Below, piece by piece: positions 15,661 to 25,571 of a DNA stretch of 64,000 nucleotides (the first letter of the stretch is position 1; the number at the start of each line of letters is the position of its first letter). The notes under the pieces were generated by a model. The model did no database searches, was not told where the DNA came from, and saw only the letters and a list, made by a program, of their open reading frames with translations. The stretch lies in contig PKRI01000001.1 of assembly GCA_017577485.1 (NCBI GenBank), forward strand, positions 171,063 to 235,062. Direction: 5' to 3'. Both the position numbers and the translations under genes were made by a program. This stretch comes from Bacillota bacterium. GTDB taxonomy: Bacteria > Bacillota > Sulfobacillia > Thermaerobacterales > RSA17.

Positions 15661-15978
15661 TTACCGCAGCAGTCGCTCGAGGAAGCCCTTGCTGCGCTTG
15701 TCGCGCGATCCTCCGCCGCTGGAGTAGGTGATGCCCGACAGCAGGCCCTCCACGGCGAAGCGGCCCGACTCCAGGTCCAACTGCTTGATCTGGAGGTCCT
15801 CGCCGGTGACGGTCAGGGTTCCGAGATCGGTGTCCAGGACGATCTGGCGGTCATCGAAGCTGTCCACGTGGACGACGCCGCTGACCTGCAGCCGCTCGCG
15901 GTTGATGACTTGAAGCTGGTGGACGCCGTCCCGCCGCCCGCCGCCCGTGCCGGCATCGACGTGGCGATCGTCGGCCAC
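15661..15978 (-). CDS. yabP: Sporulation protein YabP
   Basis: 105 residues. YabP family core: HQLQVINRERLQVSGVVHVDSFDD, read as ERLQVSGV then FDDRQIVLDTDLGTLTVTG and the IKQLDLESGRFAVEGL block ending in ITYS. In Bacillus, YabP acts with YabQ in spore coat and cortex assembly in the mother cell. GTG 15978 is preferred because GGGGGAGGG ends six bases before it; an in-frame start at 16011 would add eleven residues without an SD. It is separated from hbs by a strong terminator, so it should have its own promoter. Confidence 0.8.
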   Translation of the reverse strand: MADDRHVDAGTGGGRRDGVHQLQVINRERLQVSGVVHVDSFDDRQIVLDTDLGTLTVTGEDLQIKQLDLESGRFAVEGLLSGITYSSGGGSRDKRSKGFLERLLR

Positions 15979-16082
15979 AGCCATCCCTCCCCCGGGGGTG
16001 TTGTGGTCCATCCTATGCCTTGTCCCGAGGGCTGTATGTCAGGTGGACGGCCGCACGGGCCGTCGTGGGGACGGGGGGCGCG

Positions 16083-16114
16083 AAAAAGGCCGGGCGGCTC
16101 GAAACCGCCCGGCC
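16083..16114 (-). terminator. Rho-independent terminator of hbs
   Basis: On the minus strand a perfect 10-bp stem, GGCCGGGCGG with CCGCCCGGCC, has a 7-base loop and is followed by TTTTT (16087-16083). It ends hbs transcription before yabP. Confidence 0.9.
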
Positions 16115-16134
16115 CGCGCGGAATACCGAGGTGA

Positions 16135-16404
16135 TCAGACCCGCTCCTTGAGAGCCTTGCCGGGCCGGAACGCAGGAACCCTGGACGCGGGAATCTCAAT
16201 GGTCGCACCGGTCTGCGGGTTGCGGCCGGTGCGGGCCTTCCGCGAACGAACCTCGAAGGTGCCGAAGCCCACCAGAGAAACCTTCTCCCCGTTGGCGAGG
16301 GCCTGCTCGATGGTTTCCACCACGGCGTTGACGGCCTTTTCGGTATCCTTCTTGGTCAGACCCGTTTTCTCGGCGACTCGGTTGATGAGCTCCGCCTTGT
16401 TCAC
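16135..16404 (-). CDS. hbs: DNA-binding protein HU
   Basis: 89 residues, typical HU length. MNKAELINRVAEK at the N-terminus, VSLVGFGTFEVR, and the DNA-contacting arm with TGRNPQTG and IPASRVPAFRPGK. HU bends and compacts DNA as a dimer. GTG start at 16404 after GGGGGGAG. It overlaps the mazG stop by four bases and is followed by a strong terminator. Confidence 0.95.
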   Translation of the reverse strand: MNKAELINRVAEKTGLTKKDTEKAVNAVVETIEQALANGEKVSLVGFGTFEVRSRKARTGRNPQTGATIEIPASRVPAFRPGKALKERV

Positions 16405-17303
16405 GGATCTCCCCCCTTCGACTGGTGACGATGTGCTTCGTTCTCTGGCTGGCTGGGAAATCCTTCTCCGCCGCGGGTTTCGCGGGATGGCCCGTCCTTG
16501 ACGGACTGCCACAGGGCGTCCAGGGCCTCCAGGTCCAGGTCCTCCAATCTCAGCCCGTCGGCGGCCGCCCGCCGCTCCATGGCCTCCAGCCTGGCCGTGA
16601 ACCTGGCATTGGCCCCGGCCAGGGCCGCGTCGGGGTCGACCCCGGCCAGCCTGGCCACGTTCACCAGCGAGAACAGCAGGTCTCCGCACTCTTCCTCGAT
16701 GCGGTCCGGGCTGCCGGCGGCCAGCGCCTCCCGCAGTTCGGCCGCTTCCTCGGAAAGCTTGTCCAGAGCCGGCAGGGGGCTATCCCAGTCGAAGCCCACC
16801 GCCGCCGCCTCCCGCTGCAGGGCCGCCGCCCGCGCCAGCGGCGGCAGTCCGCCGGGAACCCGACGCAGCCGGGCGGCCAGGCTCGCAGCGGGCCGGGCCT
16901 CGCCGGCGGCCTCCGCTTCGGCGGCCTCGGCGGCCTTGATGGCCTCCCAGGTGCGGGCCACCTCTTCAGCATCGCCGGCCTGGGCGTCCCCGAAAACGTG
17001 GGGGTGGCGGCGCACCAGCTTGTCGGCCAGGCCATTGATCACGTCGTCCAGGGTGAAGCGGCCGGCCTCGGCGGCGATCACCGCGTGCATCAGCACCTGC
17101 AGCAGCAGGTCGCCCAACTCTTCCCGCAGCTTCTCCGGGCTGGCCTCCACCTCGTCGATGGCCGCCAGCACCTCGTAAGCCTCTTCCAGCAGGTACGGGC
17201 GGAGGCTCCGGTGGGTCTGGCGGCGGTCCCAGGGACACCCGTCGGGCCCCCGCAGCCGTTCCACGATGGCCACCAGGCGCTGGAAGGGGGTTTCCTCGTT
17301 CAC
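16401..17303 (-). CDS. mazG: Nucleoside triphosphate pyrophosphohydrolase MazG
   Basis: 300 residues with two tandem MazG alpha-helical domains. The first (about 10-110) has LLEEAYEVLAAIDE and EELGDLLLQVLMHA; the second (about 165-260) has LSEEAAELREAL and EECGDLLFSLVN, each supplying the ExxE and D/E metal-binding residues. It hydrolyses NTPs to NMPs and PPi, a house-cleaning role. The Bacillus homologue YabN carries an N-terminal tetrapyrrole-methylase-like domain, which is absent here. GTG 17303 fits the SD GGGGGAGG best. It lies between spoVB and hbs, as in Bacillus. Confidence 0.9.
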   Translation of the reverse strand: MNEETPFQRLVAIVERLRGPDGCPWDRRQTHRSLRPYLLEEAYEVLAAIDEVEASPEKLREELGDLLLQVLMHAVIAAEAGRFTLDDVINGLADKLVRRHPHVFGDAQAGDAEEVARTWEAIKAAEAAEAEAAGEARPAASLAARLRRVPGGLPPLARAAALQREAAAVGFDWDSPLPALDKLSEEAAELREALAAGSPDRIEEECGDLLFSLVNVARLAGVDPDAALAGANARFTARLEAMERRAAADGLRLEDLDLEALDALWQSVKDGPSRETRGGEGFPSQPENEAHRHQSKGGDP

Positions 17304-17346
17304 GGGCACTCCTCCCCCGCGGCCGGCCCTGCCCGGCCTGCAGCGG

Positions 17347-18945
17347 TCAATCCCGGATCAGCCGCCAGCGGCGCAGGGCCGGCAGCACCCGCCGCGCCAG
17401 GCCAGGCGCCAGTTCCAGGTCGGCGGCGCGGACGCCGCCCAGCACCAGCAGCGCCGCCCCGTACACCACCACGCCCGCCGCGGCCACGGCCAGGGTGACG
17501 GCCAGCAGGGGCAGGCGCGGCACCAGGACGGCGCGCAGGGCCGTCACCGCGGCGGCCATCACCAGGGACGCAGCCACGGGCTTCGCCACGTTGCCGGCAC
17601 CGAAATCGGACCAGCCGGCCAGCCTGGCCACGCTGGCCAGGTTCAGCAGGGCCGTGACGGTGAAGGCCGACACCGTGGCGGCCGCGGCGCCGGTGACGCC
17701 CCACGCCGGTACCAGCAGCCAGGTCAGCAGCGCCTTGACGGCGACGCCCCACGCCAGATGGCGCACCGGCACCATGGGCCGGCCCAGGCCCTGCAGCACG
17801 CCCGACGACATTTGCTGCAGGCCGATGAACAGCGCCGCCAGGGCCAGCACCTGCAGGGGCGTGCCGGCGGCCGGGTAGTCGTAGAAGGCCGCCGCCAGGT
17901 CGTGGGCCAGCAGCATCAGGCCGGCCACCGCGGGGATGGTGATGATCAGGGCGATCCGCAGCGCGGCGCCGATGCCCCGCTGCACGCGGCTGCCCCGTCC
18001 CTGGCTGGCCGCCTCGGTGATGGCCGGCACCAGCGACAGGGCGAAGCCGGTGGTGAGCGTCAGCGGCACGTTGAGGAAGGGCTCCGCCTGGGACAGGGCG
18101 CCGTAGGCGGTGGTGGCCGCCTCGGCGTCCATGCCCCGGGACTGCAGCAGCACCGGCACGCTCAGGTCGATGAGGCTGATGACGGGAAAGGCCAGCGACG
18201 CCAGCGAGATGGGCACGGCCAGGGCCAGGATCTCCCGGATGATGCCCGGCCAGGCGCCGCCCGCCCGGGGCCGGCCCGCCGCCAGCACCCGGTCCAGGTG
18301 CTCCCGGTGCCGGCGCATGACGTACCAGAGGTAGACCAGGCCGGCGCCGGCCCCGGTGACGGCGCCGAAACTGGCACCCGCCATGGCCGCCGGGATACCC
18401 CAGGGCAAGAGCAGCACCGCCGCCGCCAGGATGGTGGCCACGCGGACGATCTGCTCCACCACCTGGGAGACGGCGTAGGGAGTCATCACCTGCATGCCCT
18501 GGAAAAGGCCGCGGTAGGCCGACATCAGCGAAACCAGGAACACCGCCGGCGCGATGGCCAGGATCGGGTAGAGAGCGTTGGGATCCACGGTGCGGGCGAA
18601 GCCCGGCGCCACCGCCGCCAGGCCCAGGGTGATCACCAGGCCGACGGCCGCCAGCAGGCCGCGGGCCGCCGTAAAGACCCGGCGGGCGCCGGCGCCGTCG
18701 TCCTGGGCCAGGCGCTGGGAAACCAGGCGCGACACCGCCAGCGGCAGGCCCACCGTCGACAGCACCAGCGCCACCGAATAGATGCGGTACGAGTAGTTGT
18801 AGAGGCCCAGGGCGTAGGCGCCCTGCTGGCCGCCGCCCACCAGCATGGGCAGCAGCAGGCGGTACACGGCGCCCAACCCGCGGCTGAGCAGCGACCCGGC
18901 GGCGAGGATGAAGGCACCCCGCACCAGGGAGTCCTTGTGGAGCAA
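17347..18945 (-). CDS. spoVB: Polysaccharide/lipid flippase of the MATE-like MOP family (SpoVB-like)
   Basis: About 532 residues with roughly 14 predicted membrane helices, for example GAFILAAGSLLSRGLGAVYR at the N-terminus. It has the polysaccharide-transport pattern of SpoVB/MurJ proteins. In Bacillus spoVB sits between spoVT and mazG, exactly as here, and is needed for cortex synthesis. A lipid II flippase role is likely. TTG at 18945 is chosen because GGGGGAGGGG ends six bases before it. The frame extends twelve codons further upstream. Confidence 0.8.
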   Translation of the reverse strand: MLHKDSLVRGAFILAAGSLLSRGLGAVYRLLLPMLVGGGQQGAYALGLYNYSYRIYSVALVLSTVGLPLAVSRLVSQRLAQDDGAGARRVFTAARGLLAAVGLVITLGLAAVAPGFARTVDPNALYPILAIAPAVFLVSLMSAYRGLFQGMQVMTPYAVSQVVEQIVRVATILAAAVLLLPWGIPAAMAGASFGAVTGAGAGLVYLWYVMRRHREHLDRVLAAGRPRAGGAWPGIIREILALAVPISLASLAFPVISLIDLSVPVLLQSRGMDAEAATTAYGALSQAEPFLNVPLTLTTGFALSLVPAITEAASQGRGSRVQRGIGAALRIALIITIPAVAGLMLLAHDLAAAFYDYPAAGTPLQVLALAALFIGLQQMSSGVLQGLGRPMVPVRHLAWGVAVKALLTWLLVPAWGVTGAAAATVSAFTVTALLNLASVARLAGWSDFGAGNVAKPVAASLVMAAAVTALRAVLVPRLPLLAVTLAVAAAGVVVYGAALLVLGGVRAADLELAPGLARRVLPALRRWRLIRD

Positions 18946-19055
18946 TCCGGTCCCCTCCCCCGGGGAACAGCGCGTCACCAACCGCGGCTTCGCTGCGGCG
19001 CCGTGGAGTCCTGTCCCGCCGCCCGAAAGGCGGGAGCCGCCGCCGGCCGCAGCTG

Positions 19056-19619
19056 CTACTGCATCTGCTTGGCCAGGAAGGTCGCCGCCGTTTCCACCAG
19101 CGTGCGCTCCAGGTCCCCCATCTTGCGGTCCGGGTCCCGCGTGCAGAGGATCACCGCGCCGATGGCCTCGTCGCCCACCACGATGGGCGCCGCGATGTAG
19201 GCCGCCACCCGCCGGTCGTCCTCGTCGTCGAACAGCAGCGTCCCGGGGAAGGGCTTCTCGCCCTCGACGTCGTTGACCACCACCGTCTGGCGGTGCCGCA
19301 TGGCTCCCTCGATGACGCCGCCGATGCGCCGGTCCAGGAACTCCTTCCTGGGCGCGCCGGCCACGGCGATGATGGCGTCCTGATCCGCCACCAGGGCAAT
19401 GTGGCCCAGGGCATCGTGAAGGGACTCGGCGAACTCGGCGGCATAATTGCCCAACTCGCCGATGGGCGAGTACTTCTTGAGGATGACCTCGCCGTCCCGG
19501 TCCACGAAGATTTCCAGCGGATCCCCCTCCCGGATCCGCAGGGTCCGCCGAATTTCCTTGGGAATCACCACCCGGCCCAGGTCATCGATGCGCCGTACGA
19601 TGCCGGTCGCTTTCACCAA
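19056..19619 (-). CDS. spoVT: Stage V sporulation transcription regulator SpoVT
   Basis: 187 residues. An N-terminal AbrB-type swapped-hairpin DNA-binding domain (1-52, MVKATGIVRRIDDLGRVVIP and IRRTLRIREGDPLEIF) is joined to a C-terminal GAF domain (about 56-180, IAVAGAPRKEFLDRRI, VVVGDEAIGAVILCTRD). SpoVT tunes sigma-G genes in the forespore. Upstream on the minus strand TGAAAG (19686-19681) and AGTACTA (19665-19659) loosely resemble a sigma-G promoter, matching the Bacillus regulation, but the fit is weak. It lies between mfd and spoVB as in Bacillus. Confidence 0.9.
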   Translation of the reverse strand: MVKATGIVRRIDDLGRVVIPKEIRRTLRIREGDPLEIFVDRDGEVILKKYSPIGELGNYAAEFAESLHDALGHIALVADQDAIIAVAGAPRKEFLDRRIGGVIEGAMRHRQTVVVNDVEGEKPFPGTLLFDDEDDRRVAAYIAAPIVVGDEAIGAVILCTRDPDRKMGDLERTLVETAATFLAKQMQ

Positions 19620-19657
19620 CCGACCCTCCTCGACCCGCCGCTGCGCGACGTGCAGCC

Positions 19658-22600
19658 TTAGTACTTTGCGGGAGGGGAGGCTTTCATGCGGCCGTCAGCC
19701 TGCAGAAGCCGGTGGACCCGCTCCAGGTCCCTGAGCAGGTCCTTGAGGGCCTCCCGCAGTTCCTGGCGCCCGCCCTGGAGCCGGACGCGCACCACCGGCC
19801 GGCCGCCGGTGAAGATCAGCTGCCGGCCGCGGCTGCGGTCATCCAGGCCGGCCCGCTCCAGCGCCACCCGCGGCAGCGACACCATATCGGCCTGCAGATA
19901 GCCGGCCTGCTGGGTGATGCTGATGACGCCCAGGCGGCCGGCCGCGATCCGGGCGTCGGCGGTGATCAGCAGGTTCCACACGGCTTCGGGCAGGTCGCCG
20001 AAGCGGTCCATCAATTCGTCCCGCAGTTCCGCCAGTTCGGCGCGGCTCTGGGCCGCGTCGATGCGCTGGTAGATGTCGACCTTGATCCGGGCGTCGCGGA
20101 TGTAGTCGTCGGGGATGTAGGCGTCCCAGCGCAGGTCGATGGTGGGCCGCAGCCGCGGCTCGGCCCGCTCCCCCTTGAGATCCCGCACGGCCTCCTCCAG
20201 CAGCTGGGCATACAGGTCGAAGCCCACGGCGGCGATGTGGCCGTGCTGCTCGGGGCCCAGGATGTTGCCTGCGCCCCGGATCTCCATGTCCCGGAGCGCC
20301 AGCTTGAAGCCGGACCCCAGGTCCGTGAAGTCCTTCAGGGCCTGCAGCCGCTTCTCGGCCGCCTCGGTCAGCACCCGGTCCCGCTGGTAGGTGAAGTAGG
20401 CATAGCCCACCCGGCTGGACCGTCCCACCCGCCCCCGCAGCTGGTACAGCTGCGCCAGGCCCATGCGGTCGGCGTCCTCGACGATCAGGGTGTTGACGTT
20501 GGCGATATCCAGGCCCGACTCCACGATGGTGGTGCAGACCAGGATGTCGAAAGCGCCGTCCAGGAAGTCCATCATGACCCTTTCCAGGCGCTCCTCGTCC
20601 ATCTGGCCGTGGGCGGAGGCGATGCGGGCCTCGGGCACCAGGCGCCGCAGGCGGTCGGTGATGATGCCGATGCTGCGCACCCGGTTGTGGACGTAGAAGA
20701 CCTGGCCGCCCCGCCGCAGTTCCCGCAGGATGGCCTCGCGGATGATGGTGGGGTTGTACTCCACCACGTAGGTCTGAACCGGGAAGCGGCCTTCCGGCGG
20801 CGTCTCGATGACGCTGAGGTCGCGGATGCCGGTCATGGCCATGTGCAGGGTGCGGGGGATGGGCGTGGCCGTCATGGACAGCACGTCCACATTCTGCTTC
20901 AGCTGCTTGATGCGCTCCTTCTGGGCCACGCCGAAGCGGTGCTCCTCGTCGATGATCAGCAGTCCCAGGTCCTTGAAGCCCACATCTCTGGACACCAGGC
21001 GGTGGGTGCCGATGATGATGTCGATGCGGCCCTGGCGCAGGGCGGCGATGATCTCTTGCTGCTCCCGGGGCGACCGGAAGCGCGACAGCACGTCGATGTT
21101 GACCGGGAAGTCCTGGAACCGCTCCTTGAACGTGCGGTAGTGCTGGTGGGCCAGGATGGTGGTGGGCACCAGCACCGCCACCTGCTTGCCGTCGGCAACG
21201 GCCTTGAAGGCGGCCCGCATGGCCACCTCGGTCTTGCCGTAGCCCACGTCGCCGCACAGCAGGCGGTCCATGGGCCGGGGCGCCTCCATGTCGCGCTTGA
21301 TCTCCTCGGTGGCCCGCAGCTGGTCCTCGGTCTCCACGTAGGGGAAGGCGTCCTCGAATTCCCGCTGCCAGGGGCCGTCGGGGGCGAAGGCGTGGCCGGG
21401 CACGGTCTGCCGGGCGGCGTAGAGGGCCAGCAGCTGCTCGGCCATGTCGCGGACCGACTTGCGCACCCGCTCCTTGGCCCGCGCCCACTCGGCGCCGCCC
21501 AGCCTGGACAGGCGCGGCTCGGCGCCCTCGCCGCCCACGTACTTCTGCACCAGATCCACCTGGTCGGTGGGCACGTACAGCCGGTCACCGCCCTGGTACT
21601 GCAGGACCAGGTAGTCGCGGCGCACGCCCTGGACTTCCATGGTCCGGAGGCCCAGGTAGCGGCCGATGCCGTGATGGACGTGGACCACGTAGTCGCCCTC
21701 GGCCAGTTCCATGTAGTGGCGGATGCGGGCGCCCCCCGGGACCGTCGCCCGCCGGCGCCGCCGCACGGCGCGGCCGGCCACGTCGGCGTCCGACAGCACC
21801 ACCAGGGCGATGCCGTCCAGTTCGAAACCCTCCCGGACCGGCAGGGCCACCGCCGCGGCGGTGCCCTGGGGCGGCGCCTCGGTCAGGTGGTCCAGGACCC
21901 GGACGCCGGCGCCGCGCTCGTTGAGCAGCTCGGCCAGGCGCCGGGCCCGGTCGGCGCCCGGAAGGCCGAAGACCACCCGGCGGCGCCCGGCCTGCCAGGA
22001 CCGCACCTCGTCGGCCAGCAGGTCCCACTGGGCGCGGAAGGACGGCACGGTCCGGCACTGGAAGCCGATGACCGCCGCCGGCTGCACGCCGGGCAGGCTC
22101 CGGGGCAGCGCCAGCAGGTAGACCCGGGCCAGGCGTTCCAGATCGGCCTGGACCCGGGCCGGGTCGGCGTAGGCCTCGCCGTGGCCCGGCAGCAGCACGC
22201 CGGACTCCAGGTAGCCGCTCAACTGGTCCTGGATGGCCTGCCGGTGCTGGACCAGGGCCTCGGCCACGCGGGGCCAGTCGTCGACCACGCAGATGCTGTC
22301 GGGCGGCATCAGCGCCGCCGGGGTGGCGGCGTCGGGATAGGCATAGGCCACGTACCGCGCCATGCCGGGGAAGGGCCGCCCCGTCTCCAGGGCGTCCAGG
22401 TCTTCCCCCACCCGCCGGGCCAGGCGAGCGGCGGCCTCGGGGTTGGAGGCCCGCAGCCGTGCCTCGACCCGCTCCAGTTCCCGGCGGGCGGCCGCCGCGG
22501 CCCGGGCCCGCGCCTCGGGCGTCAACGCCGGCTCCCGGGCGGGGCCCAGGAAGGCCTCTTCCACGTTGGCCACGGTGCGCTGGCTGCCCACCTCGAACCG

Positions 22601-23251
22601 GCGCAGCGAGTCGATCTCGTCGCCGAACCACTCGATGCGCAGGGGATGCTCGTCGCCCGGCGGGTACACGTCGATGATGCCGCCGCGGACGGCGAAGTCG
22701 CCGGGCCGCTCCACCAGGTCGGTGCGCTGGTAGCCCAGGGCAACCAGGCGCCGGGCCAGTTCCCCGGGGTCCACGGCGGTGTTCCAGTCCAGGTGCAGGC
22801 ACAGGTCCCGCAGCACCTGGGCAGGGGCGCCGCGGTCGGCCAGGGCGGCGGCCGGGGTCACCACCACGTCCAGGCGCCCGGACACCAGGCGCCCCAGCAC
22901 CGCCAGGCGCTGGAGGCCCACCTCGTCGTGGGCGGCCAGGGTCTCGAAGGGCATGACCTCGGCGGCGGGCAGCACCGCTACCCGCAGGCCCGGCGCCCAG
23001 ACCTCCAGTTCGCCGGCCACCTGCTCCGCCCGGGCCGAATCGGGCGTGACCCACAGGACGGTGCGCCCGGCGTCCTGGAACAGGCGCGCCAGCACGAAGG
23101 GCGCGGCGCCGGCGGTCAGGCCGTGGACCAGCACGGCCTCGCGCCGCTTGCGCACCGCGTCGGCCAGGGATCGGAACTCGGGCAGGTCGTCCAGCAGCGA
23201 CAGCAGACCCTGACCGGTCCGCGCCTCGCCGGACCCGGCAGAAACCTGCAC
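19658..23251 (-). CDS. mfd: Transcription-repair coupling factor
   Basis: 1197 residues, full length. An N-terminal UvrB-like region (about 20-420) is followed by the RNA polymerase-interacting CarD-like domain (about 480-560, DYVVHVHHGIGRYLGL and YVPTDQVDLV), helicase motifs (Walker A GDVGYGKTEVA, DEEHRFG, SMTATPIPRTLHM, QLRGRVGRS) and the C-terminal TRCF domain. Mfd frees RNA polymerase stalled at lesions and recruits UvrA. GTG start. It lies 26 bases downstream of pth. Gene order pth-mfd-spoVT is conserved with Bacillus. Confidence 0.95.
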   Translation of the reverse strand: MQVSAGSGEARTGQGLLSLLDDLPEFRSLADAVRKRREAVLVHGLTAGAAPFVLARLFQDAGRTVLWVTPDSARAEQVAGELEVWAPGLRVAVLPAAEVMPFETLAAHDEVGLQRLAVLGRLVSGRLDVVVTPAAALADRGAPAQVLRDLCLHLDWNTAVDPGELARRLVALGYQRTDLVERPGDFAVRGGIIDVYPPGDEHPLRIEWFGDEIDSLRRFEVGSQRTVANVEEAFLGPAREPALTPEARARAAAAARRELERVEARLRASNPEAAARLARRVGEDLDALETGRPFPGMARYVAYAYPDAATPAALMPPDSICVVDDWPRVAEALVQHRQAIQDQLSGYLESGVLLPGHGEAYADPARVQADLERLARVYLLALPRSLPGVQPAAVIGFQCRTVPSFRAQWDLLADEVRSWQAGRRRVVFGLPGADRARRLAELLNERGAGVRVLDHLTEAPPQGTAAAVALPVREGFELDGIALVVLSDADVAGRAVRRRRRATVPGGARIRHYMELAEGDYVVHVHHGIGRYLGLRTMEVQGVRRDYLVLQYQGGDRLYVPTDQVDLVQKYVGGEGAEPRLSRLGGAEWARAKERVRKSVRDMAEQLLALYAARQTVPGHAFAPDGPWQREFEDAFPYVETEDQLRATEEIKRDMEAPRPMDRLLCGDVGYGKTEVAMRAAFKAVADGKQVAVLVPTTILAHQHYRTFKERFQDFPVNIDVLSRFRSPREQQEIIAALRQGRIDIIIGTHRLVSRDVGFKDLGLLIIDEEHRFGVAQKERIKQLKQNVDVLSMTATPIPRTLHMAMTGIRDLSVIETPPEGRFPVQTYVVEYNPTIIREAILRELRRGGQVFYVHNRVRSIGIITDRLRRLVPEARIASAHGQMDEERLERVMMDFLDGAFDILVCTTIVESGLDIANVNTLIVEDADRMGLAQLYQLRGRVGRSSRVGYAYFTYQRDRVLTEAAEKRLQALKDFTDLGSGFKLALRDMEIRGAGNILGPEQHGHIAAVGFDLYAQLLEEAVRDLKGERAEPRLRPTIDLRWDAYIPDDYIRDARIKVDIYQRIDAAQSRAELAELRDELMDRFGDLPEAVWNLLITADARIAAGRLGVISITQQAGYLQADMVSLPRVALERAGLDDRSRGRQLIFTGGRPVVRVRLQGGRQELREALKDLLRDLERVHRLLQADGRMKASPPAKY

Positions 23252-23277
23252 CAGCCATCACTCCGCGGCAGTGGAAT

Positions 23278-23868
23278 TCAGATCGGGTCGGAGACGGCGG
23301 TGTTGAAGCGATTCATGGCGGCCTCGGGACCCAGGCGCACCAGGGTCAGGGCCGCCTCGGCGGCCCGCCGGACCGCAGCATTGAGTATATCCCGCTCGGC
23401 ACCGCGGGGGGTCTGGAGCACGTAGTCCGCGGCGTCGACACCCTCGGGCGGGCGCCCGATGCCCACGCGGATGCGGCCCACCTGGCGGCTGCCCAGGGCG
23501 GCGATGACCGACCGCACGCCCCGGTGGCCGCCGTCGCCGCCGCCCAGGCGCAGCCGCAGGCGGCCCGGCGGCAGGTCCAGGTCGTCGTGGACCAGCCAGA
23601 CCGCCTCGGGCGGCAGGCCCAGGCGGGCCGCCAGCGGCGCCACCGCCCGGCCGCTGAGGTTCATGTAGGTCTGGGGCTTGCAGAGGACCACCGGCACCCC
23701 GTCGATGCGGCCCTGGCCCCAGAGGGCCGAAAAGCCGCGCTGCCCGACCTTGATGCCGGCAGCGCGGCTGATCTCGTCGATGACCCAGAAACCCACGTTG
23801 TGGCGGGTCGAAGCGTACTGGGGACCGGGGTTGCCCAGGCCCACCAGCAACAGCGACGCCGCGTCCAT
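23278..23868 (-). CDS. pth: Peptidyl-tRNA hydrolase
   Basis: 196 residues, usual length. It recycles peptidyl-tRNA released from stalled ribosomes. Conserved VGLGNPGPQYASTRHNVGFWVID contains the catalytic His, with the substrate Asn in TYMNLSG and the Asp in VHDDLDLPPGRLRL; GGDGGHRGVRS follows. It is 24 bases downstream of rplY, in the conserved order prs-rplY-pth-mfd. Confidence 0.95.
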   Translation of the reverse strand: MDAASLLLVGLGNPGPQYASTRHNVGFWVIDEISRAAGIKVGQRGFSALWGQGRIDGVPVVLCKPQTYMNLSGRAVAPLAARLGLPPEAVWLVHDDLDLPPGRLRLRLGGGDGGHRGVRSVIAALGSRQVGRIRVGIGRPPEGVDAADYVLQTPRGAERDILNAAVRRAAEAALTLVRLGPEAAMNRFNTAVSDPI

Positions 23869-23892
23869 GGAGCGCCCCGGGGACGGAACGCC

Positions 23893-24546
23893 TCAGGCGT
23901 CCCCGCCGCCGGCGTCGTCCCCGGCATCCTGGCCGGCATCCTCGGCGGCGCCTGCACCGGCCTCCTGGCCGGCTTCAGGGGCGGCTTGCCCGGCGGTCCA
24001 GGCGGCGCGCCCGGCCACCGCCACCGCCACCACCTGGTCGGGGTCGTTGAGGATCTCGACCCCGGGCGGGGCCTGCAGGTCGCCCACGGTAAGGGAGGCG
24101 CCCGGCGCCAGGGACGACACGTCCACCACCAGTTCGCTGGGAAGGTCCGCGGGCAGGCAGGAGACCTCCACCTCCCGCAGGGCGTGCTGCAGCACGGCGC
24201 CGGCCTTGACCAGCGCCTCCTCGCCTTCCAGCCGCAGGGGCACCGAGGCGTGGACCTTCTCGGTCATCCGGACCCGCTGGAAGTCGATGTGCAGCACGTC
24301 CAGGCGCACCGGGTGGCGCTGGACCTCCTTGACCATGACGGTCTCGGGCCGGCCGTCGATCTCAAGCTGCAGGATGCCGCGGCCGCCCTGCTGCTGGAAG
24401 AAGCGCAGCACGTCGGCGGCGGCCATCTTGACGGCCACGTTCTCGCCGCCGCCGCCGTAGACGATCCCGGGCACAAAGCCGCCGCGCCGGAGGGCGCCGG
24501 CCCGCCCCACGTCCCGGCGAGCGGCCTTCAGCACGTAGGTGCTCAT
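23893..24546 (-). CDS. rplY: 50S ribosomal protein L25/Ctc, long form
   Basis: 217 residues. An N-terminal L25 5S rRNA-binding domain (about 5-92, LKAARRDVGRAGALRRGGFVPGIVYGG in parts, HIDFQRVR) plus the C-terminal TL5/CTC beta domain (about 98-185) and an Ala/Gly/Glu-rich acidic tail. The long CTC form is usual in Firmicutes and is a stress protein in Bacillus. It lies between prs and pth, as in Bacillus. Confidence 0.92.
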   Translation of the reverse strand: MSTYVLKAARRDVGRAGALRRGGFVPGIVYGGGGENVAVKMAAADVLRFFQQQGGRGILQLEIDGRPETVMVKEVQRHPVRLDVLHIDFQRVRMTEKVHASVPLRLEGEEALVKAGAVLQHALREVEVSCLPADLPSELVVDVSSLAPGASLTVGDLQAPPGVEILNDPDQVVAVAVAGRAAWTAGQAAPEAGQEAGAGAAEDAGQDAGDDAGGGDA

Positions 24547-24611
24547 TTTCTACACTCCCACCATGGCTTTTCGCGGCGAATCCGCACCCCAGTGTAGCGG
24601 ATCGCGGCCGT

Positions 24612-25559
<948 letters not shown>

Positions 25560-25571
25560 GGCCGCTTCCCC

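Noticed and set aside
19712..23425. A 1237-codon open frame antisense to mfd
   Set aside because: High GC makes long antisense frames. It has no SD, no recognisable domain and mirrors mfd codons.
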